DNA of 64,000 nucleotides from Nanchangia anserum. Lineage in GTDB: Bacteria > Actinomycetota > Actinomycetes > Actinomycetales > Actinomycetaceae. Each line of letters opens with the position of its first letter. Position 1 is the stretch's first letter. A program made the translations under genes and the position numbers. Location: assembly GCF_015240065.1 (NCBI RefSeq), contig NZ_CP060506.1:1240001-1304000 (forward strand), written 5' to 3'. Shown here one piece after another: positions 1-8,863 of the stretch. Under the pieces are notes generated by a model. It searched no databases. It was not told where the DNA came from and worked only from the letters and a program-made list of their open reading frames with translations.

Positions 1-633
1 GAGGACGATGCCGTCCTCGGTGCGCTTGTACATCGCGCCCGACGGGCACGACGCGACGCACGTCGGGTTCAAGCAGTGGTTGCAGATGCGCGGCAGGTAG
101 AACATGAACGAGGATTCGATGCTCGTCTTGATCTTCAACCCGACCTGCGCGGCGACGGGATCCTGCGACAGCGTCTCGGCCGACCCGCCCAGGTCGTCGT
201 CCCAGTTCGGTCCCCACGAGATCGTGTCCATGTGCTTACCCGTGAGCTGGGACTTCGCCCGGGCCACCGGCAAGACCCGCTGGTCGCGCGGGGCCGAGAG
301 CAGCTTGTCGTACTCGTACGTCCACGGTTCGTAGTAGTCCTCGACCCCGGGCATGTTGGGATTGGAGAAGATCGTCGCGAGCTTCTTGAGCTTGCCACCG
401 GCGCGCGGCTTGAGCTTGCCCGAGGCCGTGCGGGTCCACCCGCCCTGCCACTTCTCCTGGTCCTCCCACGTGCGCGGGTAGCCGACGCCCGGGCGGGTCT
501 CGACGTTGTTGAACCACATGTACTCGGTGCCCTCGCGGTTCGTCCAGGCCTGCTTGCACGTGACCGAGCACGTGTGGCAGCCGATGCACTTGTCGAGATT
601 CATCACCATCGCGATTTGTGCCATGACCTTCAT
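1..633 (-). CDS. narH: Respiratory nitrate reductase beta subunit NarH (3' end outside window)
   Basis: Iron-sulfur subunit of membrane-bound nitrate reductase; it passes electrons from NarI to the molybdenum subunit NarG on the inner face of the membrane. The first 211 codons are visible without a break. They start MKVMAQIAMVMNLDKC and include the first ferredoxin-type cluster CIGCHTCSVTC (about residues 16-26) and the start of the second, CNHCLNPTCVASC (about residues 190-202). The ATG overlaps the narG stop as ATGA, so the two are translationally coupled. NarH is normally about 500 residues, so more than half lies beyond base 1, where narJ and narI would be expected. Identification is secure. 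Confidence 0.97.
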   Translation of the reverse strand, partial: MKVMAQIAMVMNLDKCIGCHTCSVTCKQAWTNREGTEYMWFNNVETRPGVGYPRTWEDQEKWQGGWTRTASGKLKPRAGGKLKKLATIFSNPNMPGVEDYYEPWTYEYDKLLSAPRDQRVLPVARAKSQLTGKHMDTISWGPNWDDDLGGSAETLSQDPVAAQVGLKIKTSIESSFMFYLPRICNHCLNPTCVASCPSGAMYKRTEDGIVL

Positions 634-3600
634 GAGAAGTCGACCTCCTTCGTGCGGCGGCGAATCATCGTCACTTCGTCGCGCTGGCAACCGGTGGGAC
701 CCACGTAGTTAAAGGCGTACGTGAACTGCCCGTACCCTCCGGCCATGTGCGAGGGCTTGAGCAAAATCCGGGTGAGCGAGTTGTGGGTTCCGCCGCGCCG
801 CCCCGTCGTCTCGGTCAGCGGCGTGGCGATCTGGCGATCTTGGGCGTGGTGCATGAACACCGTGCCCTCGGGGATGCGGTGGGAGACGATGGCGCGGGCG
901 GCCACGACGCCGTTGCGGTTGTAGGCCTCGATCCAGTCGTTGTCCCTCACCCCGATCTTCTCGGCATCCTCAATCGACATCCACACGGTCTGGCCGCCGC
1001 GACCAAGTGTGAGCATGTGGAGGTTGTCGTAGTACTGGGAGTGAATCGCCCACTTGTTGTGCGGGGTCAGGTAGCGCACGGCGACTTCGGCCTGCGCCTC
1101 GCCGCCGCGCCCGAGCTGCCCCGGAGCCGGCTCACCCACCATGTGATGCATGTCGAGGGGCGGACGATAGATCGGCATCGACTCGCCCATACGCTGGAGC
1201 CAGTCGTGATCGAGGTAGTAGTGCATCCGCCCCGTCAGGGTATGGAATGGCTTCATCGTCTCGATGTTGATGGCGAACGCCGAGTAACGCCGGCCCCCGT
1301 GCTCGGATCCCGACCACTCGGGCGAGGTGATGACGCCCTGGGGTTGGACGACGGTGTCGGCAAAAGTGATCCGCTTGTCGACGCTGCCGGCCGCATGGTG
1401 CGCCATCGCCGTCCCGGTGCGCTTCTCGACCTCCGTGAAGCCCTGGTGCGCGAGGCGACCGTTCGACGTCCCCGACAGCGCGAGGATGGCGTCGGCCGCC
1501 TTGATCGCCGTGTCCAGCGCCGGGCGTTGCCCCGTTGCCGTCGGCAGCGTGCCATTGGCCCTGGCCAGGGCGGCCACCTCCTCGTCGGGCGTGTAGGTGA
1601 CGCCCTTCGTCACCATCCCGGCTCCCGCGCTCAGCGGGCCGAGGGTGACGTATTTCTCGGCGATGCGCGAATAGTCGCGCTCGACCTCAACGAGCTTCGG
1701 CATCGTCACGCCGGGAACCCAGCCGCATTCGGAGCGCGCCGGCACGCGCCCGTGCGCCATCGTCAGCTCGTCGGGGGTGTCGTGCCCGAGCGGAACGGCG
1801 ACGACGTCGCGGCGCACGCCCAGGTGCTTCTTCCCCATCCGCGACACGAGGATCGCCAGGTCCTTGAACAGGTCGAAATCCGTGCGCGCCTCCCACGGCG
1901 GGGCGACTGCCTCGTTGAACGAGTGGATGTAAGGGTGCATGTCGGTGCTCGACAGGTCGTGCTTCTCTACCACGTCGCCGCCGGCAACACGATGTCGGAG
2001 TGCAGCGTCGTCGAGGTGTTGCGGAAGTCCGCGCACACCATGAGGTCGAGCTTGCCGCGCGCCCCTTCCTCGCGCCACGTCATCGAGGCCGGGCGCTCCT
2101 CGGGCGCCAGCTCTCGGCCGAGACATCGGAGTCGACGCCGAGCATGTGGCGCAAGAAGAACTCGGTGCCCTTCGCCGAGGATCCCAGCAGGTTCGTGCGC
2201 CAGTTGAACAGCACGCGCGGGAAGTTGCGGGGATTGTCCGGGTCGGTGCAGGCGAAGGCCAGGCGACCGGCCTCGAGCTCGCCGGCGATGTAGTCAGCGG
2301 CGGACTTCCCCTGCGCGTGCGCCGTCTCGGCCAGGTCAAGATTCGACCGGTCGAACGTCGGATAGCTCGGCATCCACCCGCGCTGGCTGGCCTCGACGAG
2401 CGAATCCACCGGGGCCTCGCGCCGCCCGGACGATTGCGCCAGAGGCGAGATCATGTGCTCGACGTTGACGCGGTCGTAGCGCCACTGATCGGTGAGCAGG
2501 TACCAAAATCCCGTCGAGATCATCTGCCGCGCGGGACGATGCCAGTCGAGGGCGAAGGCGTACTGTGCCCAGCCCGTCTGCGGGCGCAGCTTCTCCTGCC
2601 CGACGTAGTGGGCCCAGCCGCCGCCGTTCTTCCCCTGGGTCGCGCAGAACGTCGTCAACGCGAGGAAGGTCCGGTAGATGGTGTCGGCGTGGAAGTAGTG
2701 GTTGACGCCGGCCCCCATGATGATCATCGAGCGCCCGCCCGAATCGATCGAGGAACGGGCGAACTCGCGACCGATCCGCGCGGTCTGGGCGGCGGGAACA
2801 CCCGAGTGCTCTTCGGCCCACGCAGGCGTCCCCGGCTGGGAGGCGTCCTCGTAGGACTCCGGCCACTCCCCCGCCAGCCCGTCGCGCTTGACGCCGTAAT
2901 TGGCGAGGACGAGGTCGTAGACCGTCGTCACGAGCTTGTCGCCGACCCGGCGCACGGGCACGCCGCGGCGGATAATCCCTGCGCCGACCGACGCCCCGGT
3001 TCCCTCGCCCGCGGGCAGGTCGAAACGGGGCAGGCACACCTCCGTGCTCGACCACTCAGCGGTGTCCATGAGGGACAGGACGGGATCGACGCCGTCGAGG
3101 GTGAGGTTCCACTTGCCCGCGCCGGCCTCGCCGTAACGATCGGCCAGCGTGCCACCCGGGTCGACGACGCGCCCGTTCGCCTCCATGACGACGGGACGGA
3201 ATGACGGATTCGGCTGATCGCCGGTAGCGGTGGGAACATCGGCGGCCGTGACGAACTTGCCGGGCACGAGGCCCTCGTCGCCGCGCTCGAGCTCGATGAG
3301 GAACGGCGAATCCGTGTAGCGGCGCATGTAGTCGAGGAAGAACTCCTCGCGCTTACCAACGTGGAATTCGCTGAGGATGACGTGGCCCATAGCGAAGGCC
3401 ACGGCGCCGTCGGTGCCCGGGTGCGGGCGCACCCACTCGTCGGCGAACTTCGTGTTGTCGGCGAAGTCGGGGCTGACGGCGACGACCTTCTGACCGTGGT
3501 AGCGTGCCTCGGTCATGAAGTGGGCATCGGGCGTGCGCGTGAGCGGCACGTTCGAGCCCCACATGATGAGGTAGTCGGCGTTGTACCAGTCGCCGGCCTC

Positions 3601-4311
3601 GGGAACATCCGTCTGATCGCCGAAGACCTGCGGCGAAGCGACGGGCAGGTCGGCGTACCAGTCGTAGAACGACAGCATGACCCCGCCCATGAGCTCGATG
3701 AAGCGGGCCCCGGCGCCGTAGGAGACCATCGACATCGCGGGGATCACCGAGAATCCGGCGATGCGGTCGGGGCCGTATTCCTTGATCGTCGCGACGTTGG
3801 CCGCGGCGACGATCTCGGTGGCTTCCTCCCACGAGGCCCGCACCATGCCCCCGCGCCCGCGAGCGCTCACGTAGGACGCGCGCTTCTGCGGGTCGGCCTG
3901 GATGGCTTGCCAGGCCTCGACGGGATCGGGGTGGATCTTCTTGGCCTCGCGCCACGCCTCGAGCAGCTGGGTGCGCACGTAGGGGTAGCGCACGCGCGTG
4001 GGTGAATACTCGTACCAGCTAAACGCCGCGCCTCGCGGGCACCCGCGCGGCTCGTATTCGGGCAGGTCGGGCCCCGTCGTCGGGTAATCCGTCTCCTGGG
4101 TTTCCCAGACGATAATCCCGTCCTTGACATAGACCTTCCACGAGCACGAGCCCGTGCAGTTGACCCCGTGGGTCGAGCGGACGACCTTGTCGAAGCTCCA
4201 CCGTTGACGGTAGAACGCGTCGGCGTCACGCCCGCCCGTGGCGAACATCGCCCGGGCGTCCTCGGACGCGCTCGCGCGGCGCAACGCTGCGCCGAAGGAA
4301 TACAGTCCCAT
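630..4311 (-). pseudogene. narG: Respiratory nitrate reductase alpha subunit NarG, two single-base frame breaks
   Basis: Molybdenum bis-MGD catalytic subunit that reduces nitrate to nitrite. The start ATG at 4311 follows an AAGGAAGGGA ribosome site. The N-terminal FS0 motif HGVNCTGSCSW and a WETQETDYP stretch are present. The gene spans about 1227 codons, the normal length, but is not one frame. Around 2110-2114 the frame changes just after HMLGVDSDVSAE; one extra G (GAGGAGCTG) would continue it. Around 1967-1970 a TAG follows LPAATW; one extra C (TGGTACGAG) would restore WYEKHDLSSTDMHPY. Between and after these points the protein is well conserved, so the lesions are recent or are sequence errors. 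The stop overlaps the narH start. Family assignment is certain; whether it is truly inactive is open. Confidence 0.95.
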
Positions 4312-4326
4312 CGTCCCTTCCTTTCC

Positions 4327-5640
4327 TTATCCGCGTGCGGGCGCGCCCGGGCGCGCGTAGCAGAACCAACACACACACGACCCGACGACGCAGAACGCCG
4401 CGCAGCACCACAGCCACGCCGTCGCCGACATCGATGAGAGGGCAATTCCGACGAAGAACGGCCCGAACGAGGCGACCGCGGCGGTGAAGCCGATGGCACC
4501 GCCGGCCTGGCGCTTGGGCATAATCATCGGCATCTGCTTGAAGGTGCCGGCGTTGCCCAGCCCCGTGAAGAAGAACATCGCGAGCATCGCCACGAGGAAG
4601 CCCCAGAATGCTCCCATGCCCTCTGGGGCCAGGGTGAAGTAGCCGGCGATCGCGAAGCAGACGGCCTGGCCGACGCCCGAGACGAACGTCCACAGCCCGC
4701 CGGTGTACTTATCGCACAGTGGTCCCCACGCGACGCGCACGAGCGAGCCGATGAGCGGGGCCAAGAACGCGTAGGAGGCCCCGGCGACGGCGAGCTTGAG
4801 GGGCGAGGACTCGCCGAAATTGTTGTTAATCATGAGGCCGAACTGGGCGGCGAATCCCGAGAACGTCCCGAAGGTCATGACGTACATGAGCGTCATGAGC
4901 CACGTGTCGGGGTTGGAGAAGATGTCGAGCTGCTCGCGCACCGAGGCCTTGACGGGAACGTCCTTGAGCTGGGTGAAGGCGAGCACGGCCGCGAGCAGGC
5001 ACCACGGGATGAAGAAGATTGCGGGATTGACGATGTAGAGGTCGCCGCCCTCGACGCGCGCCGGGGCCACCCACGTCATTCCCAACAATCCGAAGCCCAT
5101 GAGCAGCGGGCTGGCCAACTGGATGATCGACATGCCGAGGTTACCGATGCCCGCCTGGATGCCCAGTGCCGTGCCCGAGAGCCGCTTGGGGAAGAAGAAG
5201 CCCGTCGAGGGCATGTAGCCCGAGAACGAGCCGCCGCCGATGCCGCACAGGAACGCCAGGCACAGCAGCCACCAGTAGGGGGTGTCGGGGTTTTGGACGG
5301 CGAAGAACCACCCGAGCATGGGAATGATGTAGAGCAGCGACGAGATCCCGACGAGCTTGCGGGTGCCGATCGTCGCCGGCATGAACATGTAGATCAGTCG
5401 CAAGAAGCCGCAGGAAAGGCCGGGCATCGACGTCAGCCAGTACAGCTGCCCCTTCGTCAGGTCGAAGCCGACGTCGTTGAGGCGTGGGGCGAGCGCCGAG
5501 ACGAGGAACCACACGCAAAACGCGAGGGTCAGCGAATAGGTCGAGATCGCCAGGGTTTTCCAGGCGAGTGTTGCCGACCACGTGTCAGGGTTTTCGGGAT
5601 CCCAATTGACGAGGGTTCCCTTGCGTTGGGTGACAGCCAT
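4327..5640 (-). CDS. narK: Nitrate/nitrite transporter, NarK family MFS
   Basis: Membrane carrier of 437 residues with about 12 hydrophobic segments, of the major facilitator nitrate/nitrite porter family; it brings nitrate in and/or exports nitrite for the nitrate reductase encoded 15 bases downstream. The ORF is open further upstream, but the ATG at 5640 (MAVTQRKGTLVNWDPENPDTW) is preceded by GGAG at 8 nt and begins with the expected N-terminus. The glycine-rich stretch GIGGGSFSGYMPSTGFFFPKR, typical of the NarK signature, is present. It is first gene of the narK-narG-narH unit, so its upstream region probably carries the nar promoter. Whether it runs as nitrate/proton symporter or nitrate/nitrite antiporter cannot be read from the sequence. 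Confidence 0.93.
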   Translation of the reverse strand: MAVTQRKGTLVNWDPENPDTWSATLAWKTLAISTYSLTLAFCVWFLVSALAPRLNDVGFDLTKGQLYWLTSMPGLSCGFLRLIYMFMPATIGTRKLVGISSLLYIIPMLGWFFAVQNPDTPYWWLLCLAFLCGIGGGSFSGYMPSTGFFFPKRLSGTALGIQAGIGNLGMSIIQLASPLLMGFGLLGMTWVAPARVEGGDLYIVNPAIFFIPWCLLAAVLAFTQLKDVPVKASVREQLDIFSNPDTWLMTLMYVMTFGTFSGFAAQFGLMINNNFGESSPLKLAVAGASYAFLAPLIGSLVRVAWGPLCDKYTGGLWTFVSGVGQAVCFAIAGYFTLAPEGMGAFWGFLVAMLAMFFFTGLGNAGTFKQMPMIMPKRQAGGAIGFTAAVASFGPFFVGIALSSMSATAWLWCCAAFCVVGSCVCWFCYARPGAPARG

Positions 5641-5653
5641 AACCACTCCGAGT

Positions 5654-5676
5654 AGCGAGGAACAACATTCTTCGCT
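5654..5676 (-). promoter_or_regulatory. Inverted repeat upstream of narK
   Basis: Plus-strand AGCGAGGAA at 5654-5662 and TTCTTCGCT at 5668-5676 form an arm pair with 8 of 9 matches around a 5-base spacer, ending 14 bases from the narK start. It could be an operator or a leader hairpin for the nar genes. I see no clear FNR-type TTGAT-N4-ATCAA site in the 172 bases between narK and mobA. A TAGCCT -10-like hexamer lies just upstream of the repeat on the minus strand. Function is inference. Confidence 0.35.
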
Positions 5677-5812
5677 CAGGCTATGGCTGCCCCCGCATGC
5701 GTGCTCACTACCGCTCCCCCTGTCGCACATGCGCCATTTATCGGGACTTTTTGTCGCGCTGGGTCGAACGTCTCGACCGGCTTCTAGGACCTTTATCTCA
5801 CTCCCGCATTGC

Positions 5813-6433
5813 CTAATAGGACTCGGGCACGTGCGCACCCCAGGCGGCAGCATCGGCCGGGGTGTCGATGTCGCGCATGTCGGCGTCGCTGTAGCCGACC
5901 TCCTCGACGGCGATACCCGAGGTCAACCGGCGTGCCGCGAGGTCGCGCACGCCCGCGTACCACGGGGTCGCCGGCGGGTGCTGCGCGGCGAGAGCGCGCA
6001 CGGCGGCGACGAGGGCGGGCGCGGGGTAGACGGCGAGCAGGTGGTGGCGCTGACCCGACGGTGAACACGCGACGGCGCCGACGTGAGGGTGTGAGCGGGC
6101 AACGGCGAAGAGGTCTGCGGCGATGTCGGGGGCGATCGGGGAATCGACGCTGAAGACGCCGACGCACCCGACCGGGTCGTCGAGGAGACCCGCCGCGGCC
6201 AGGCCCCAGACGATGCCGGCGGCCGGTCCCCCACCCGGCGGCTCCTCGAGCGTCCACCGCACGCCCGCGGGAACGTCAACGTGGGGCGGGGCGACGACGA
6301 CGGTATCGATCCCACTCAACGCGGCGAGGAGGCGATCGAGGAGCCTGTGGTCGCGGTAGCGGATTGCCGCCTTGTCGACGCCGCCCAGGCGTTCGCCGCT
6401 GCCCCCGGCGAGGATGATCGCGTGCTCGTGCAT
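5813..6433 (-). CDS. mobA: Molybdenum cofactor guanylyltransferase, MobA-like NTP transferase
   Basis: Attaches GMP to molybdopterin to make the guanine dinucleotide cofactor used by NarG. The 206-residue protein starts MHEHAIILAGGSGERLGGVDKAAI, the nucleotide-binding loop LAGGxSxRxGxDKA of MobA/GlmU-type transferases. A mid-protein PPGGGPAAGIVWGL and FSVDSPIAPD (metal-binding aspartate) follow the MobA pattern. It is divergent from moaA with 72 bases between starts and sits between the nar and moa genes, which supports the Moco role. It is slightly divergent from E. coli MobA, so a MobA-like transferase is the safe wording. Confidence 0.88.
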   Translation of the reverse strand: MHEHAIILAGGSGERLGGVDKAAIRYRDHRLLDRLLAALSGIDTVVVAPPHVDVPAGVRWTLEEPPGGGPAAGIVWGLAAAGLLDDPVGCVGVFSVDSPIAPDIAADLFAVARSHPHVGAVACSPSGQRHHLLAVYPAPALVAAVRALAAQHPPATPWYAGVRDLAARRLTSGIAVEEVGYSDADMRDIDTPADAAAWGAHVPESY

Positions 6434-6505
6434 CGGAGTCCTTTCTGCGCTCGCGCGTACCTACCGCGGCGCCGCTAGGCTGTGTAGCGCACGTGAGGAG
6501 GTGGG

Positions 6506-7483
6506 ATGGACGCCCTCGTCGATCAGTCTGGCAGAACGGCGCGCGATCTGCGCATTTCCGTGACCGACCGCTGCAATCTGCGCTGCGCCTACTGCCTGCC
6601 CGAGGACGCCCGCTCGTGGGCCGCACGCTCGGATCTGCTGCGCGCCGACGACGTCGCTCGCCTCGTGAGCATCGGCTTAGAGGTGGGAATTCACGACGTC
6701 CGCTTCACCGGGGGCGAGCCGCTGCTGCGCCCCGACCTGGCTGATCTCATCGCCGCGGCCGCCGCCGAGTTCGACCGCGCCGGGCTCCCGCGTCGCATCG
6801 CGCTGACGACGAACGCCATCGGCCTGGATTCGCGCCTCGACGACCTCCTCGCCGCCGGGCTGGGGCGGATCAACATCTCGCTCGACACGCTCGATCCCGA
6901 CCGGTTCGCCGCGCTGAGTCGACGTCGCCGCCTCGCTGACGTCATGGCCGGCCTCGACGCCGTCGCTGCCTCATCGCTCGGTCCCGTCAAGGTCAACACC
7001 GTCATCGTCGACTCGACCAGCCTCGCCGAAATCCCCTCCCTCGTTGACTACTGTCTCGCGCGCGGCTGGCAGTGGCGGGCCATCGAGCTCATGCCGTTCG
7101 GGCCGCTGGCAGAGACACCCGGCCCCACCGGCGACGAGATCTTGTCCGCATTGTCGGCCCATGTGGATCTGAGCCCGCGAGCGGGCGACGATCCCCATGC
7201 CCCGGCGAGGACCTACGATGTTCCCGGCGGCACGGTCGGGATCATCGCCTCGATGTCGTCACCGTTTTGCCACTCGTGCTCGCGCACCCGCGTCTCGGCA
7301 ACCGGGCGCGTCTACCCGTGCCTATTTTCGCCCCTCCACGTCGACGTGTCCGAGGCGCTGCGCGCGGGCAGGGACGACGAGGTGAAGCGGCTGTGGCGCG
7401 AGGCGACGTGGAACAAGCCCGCGGGACATCCGTGGCTGCCGACGCCGGGGCGCGCCTATTCCCTGTCCGCTATTGGAGGTTGA
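6506..7483 (+). CDS. moaA: GTP 3',8-cyclase MoaA
   Basis: Radical-SAM enzyme for the first step of molybdenum cofactor synthesis; it converts GTP to 3',8-cyclo-7,8-dihydro-GTP. The 325-residue protein has the SAM-cluster motif CNLRCAYC near residue 24-31, the FTGGEPLLR segment, and the C-terminal second cluster CHSCSRTR...C (about residues 254-271). It ends in Gly-Gly, which MoaA needs for catalysis. The ATG at 6506 follows AGGAGG with a short 4-base spacing. moaD begins one base after its stop, so the two form an operon. Confidence 0.97.
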   Translation: MDALVDQSGRTARDLRISVTDRCNLRCAYCLPEDARSWAARSDLLRADDVARLVSIGLEVGIHDVRFTGGEPLLRPDLADLIAAAAAEFDRAGLPRRIALTTNAIGLDSRLDDLLAAGLGRINISLDTLDPDRFAALSRRRRLADVMAGLDAVAASSLGPVKVNTVIVDSTSLAEIPSLVDYCLARGWQWRAIELMPFGPLAETPGPTGDEILSALSAHVDLSPRAGDDPHAPARTYDVPGGTVGIIASMSSPFCHSCSRTRVSATGRVYPCLFSPLHVDVSEALRAGRDDEVKRLWREATWNKPAGHPWLPTPGRAYSLSAIGG

Positions 7484-7484
7484 G

Positions 7485-7721
7485 ATGATCACCGTCCGCT
7501 ATTTCGCCGGTGCCGCGCAGGCCGCGGGCCTCGACCGCCGCGAGGTCACCCCGGCCCCGGGTCTCACGGTCGCGCAAGCCGCGGCGCGCGAGGCGACGCC
7601 CGAGCTCCTGGGCGTCCTCGAGGTCTCGTCGTACCTGCGCGACGGCGAGCGCGTCGATGCCACAACCCCGGCGGGAGCAGCCGCGATCATCGACGTCCTG
7701 CCGCCCTTCGCCGGCGGCTAG
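7485..7721 (+). CDS. moaD: Molybdopterin synthase sulfur carrier subunit MoaD
   Basis: Small ubiquitin-like protein (78 residues) that carries sulfur on its C-terminal glycine as a thiocarboxylate for molybdopterin synthase. It starts MITVRYFAGAAQAAG and ends PPFAGG, the required Gly-Gly tail. A GGAGG site at 7475-7479 inside the end of moaA sets the ATG at 7485; an in-frame TTG at 7473 is possible but has no better ribosome site. Its stop shares a CTAG with the stop of the convergent moaE gene, its enzymatic partner. Its activating enzyme is the MoeB encoded just downstream. Confidence 0.95.
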   Translation: MITVRYFAGAAQAAGLDRREVTPAPGLTVAQAAAREATPELLGVLEVSSYLRDGERVDATTPAGAAAIIDVLPPFAGG

Positions 7722-8125
7722 GGCAGTGCCGACCACGCGTGCGTGCCGTCGGCGAAGTGCTGGTCCTTCCAGATGGGCACCCCGGCCTTGAGGGCGTCGA
7801 CCAGCGCCGGTGCCAGCGCGAAGGCGGGGCCGCGGTGGGGCGCGTCGACGACGACGAGCAGGGCCACATCACCGATCGCCAGGTGGCCGATGCGGTGGAG
7901 CACCGTTACGTCGGTGACCTCGGCGTCGCCGACGGCGTTCGCGACGACCTCGGCCAAGAAGTCGGCGGCATCGGGGTGCGCGTCGTAGACAATGTGGGTG
8001 ACGTCGCGGCCCTCGTCGAGGCGGCGGACGACGCCGCGAAACTCGACGCGCGCGCCGCATTCGGGCGCGAGCTCATCGGGGTCGGGCAGAGGCTCATCGG
8101 TGATGCCGGTGGTGATGCGGGGCAT
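7718..8125 (-). CDS. moaE: Molybdopterin synthase catalytic subunit MoaE
   Basis: Large subunit of molybdopterin synthase; with thiocarboxylated MoaD it inserts two sulfurs into precursor Z. The 135-residue protein shows the family segments HRIGHLAIGD, DAPHRGPAFAL and PIWKDQHFADGTHAW, including the conserved HR pair and the lysine of the IWKxx motif. The ATG at 8125 is chosen because the MPRITTGITDEPL start is of normal family length; the frame stays open upstream without relevant sequence. It lies on the opposite strand to moaD and overlaps it tail to tail by 4 bases, an unusual split of two subunits. Only 27 bases separate its start from divergent moeB. Confidence 0.95.
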   Translation of the reverse strand: MPRITTGITDEPLPDPDELAPECGARVEFRGVVRRLDEGRDVTHIVYDAHPDAADFLAEVVANAVGDAEVTDVTVLHRIGHLAIGDVALLVVVDAPHRGPAFALAPALVDALKAGVPIWKDQHFADGTHAWSALP

Positions 8126-8152
8126 AAGGTCACATGGTAAGAGAGGACAGTG

Positions 8153-8863
8153 ATGGTCGCTCAGCGAGACGTGATGACGGCACGCGTCGACGGAATTGGT
8201 GAGGCTGGAATCGCCCGGCTGCGCGTCGCGCGCGTCCTCGTCGTCGGCGCGGGAGGACTGGGCTCCCCGGTGCTCGCCTACCTGGCCGCCGCCGGCGTCG
8301 GCACCATCGGGATTTCCGATCCCGATCGGCTGGAACCGTCGAATCTCCAGCGCCAGGTTATCCACCCCGAATCGCGCCTGGGCGAGGCCAAATCGGTCTC
8401 GGCGGCGCGCACGGTGCGCGCGCTCAATTCGCAGATCGCCGTGCGCGTCGAGCCGGGCATGACACTGGATAACGCGGGCGACGTCGCGCGCGGCTACGAC
8501 GTCGTCGTCGACGCGACGGATTCGTTTTCGTCGAAATACCTGCTCAGCGACTGCTGCACCACCCTCGAGATCCCCCACGTGTGGGGGACCCTCGTCGGGA
8601 TGTCGTTCCAGGTCTCGGTCTTTGCCCAGGGGCGCACCCTGCGCCACCTCTACCCCGATCCCCCGCCGCCGGGCTCGACGCCGTCCTCGCGCACCGTGGG
8701 CGTGCTCGGCGGGGTGTGTGGGCAGGCCGGATCGCTCATGGCGACCGAGGTCGTCAAACTCATCACAGGTGCCGGTACCCCGCTCATCGGGCGCCTCCTC
8801 ATCGTTGATGCGGCGGCGGGAAAGTGGAATGTCGTCGCGTTTATGCCGAAGGAGCACGCATGA
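8153..8863 (+). CDS. moeB: Molybdopterin-synthase adenylyltransferase MoeB (ThiF/E1 family)
   Basis: Adenylates the C-terminus of MoaD so that sulfur can be added. The 236-residue protein has the nucleotide-binding GAGGLGSP motif near residue 35 and the DPDRLEPSNLQRQVIH and LGEAKS segments of the MoeB/ThiF family. It stops soon after the E1 core and has no rhodanese domain. The zinc-binding cysteine pairs of E. coli MoeB are absent: the CxxC position reads TLRHLYP, the PSCAEAG-like region reads PSSRTVG. A GTG at 8150 directly precedes the ATG and is an alternative start; AGAGGA is 6 bases from the ATG. Its stop overlaps the moeA start as ATGA. Confidence 0.92.
   Translation: MVAQRDVMTARVDGIGEAGIARLRVARVLVVGAGGLGSPVLAYLAAAGVGTIGISDPDRLEPSNLQRQVIHPESRLGEAKSVSAARTVRALNSQIAVRVEPGMTLDNAGDVARGYDVVVDATDSFSSKYLLSDCCTTLEIPHVWGTLVGMSFQVSVFAQGRTLRHLYPDPPPPGSTPSSRTVGVLGGVCGQAGSLMATEVVKLITGAGTPLIGRLLIVDAAAGKWNVVAFMPKEHA

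Noticed and set aside
4327..5853. Longer NarK starting at 5853
   Set aside because: The extra N-terminal 71 residues are Arg/Ser/Cys-rich with no membrane segment; the ATG at 5640 has a good ribosome site and the family N-terminus.
6434..6505. Possible Moco riboswitch in the mobA-moaA divergent region
   Set aside because: The 72-base gap is too short for the aptamer and I cannot see its conserved core.
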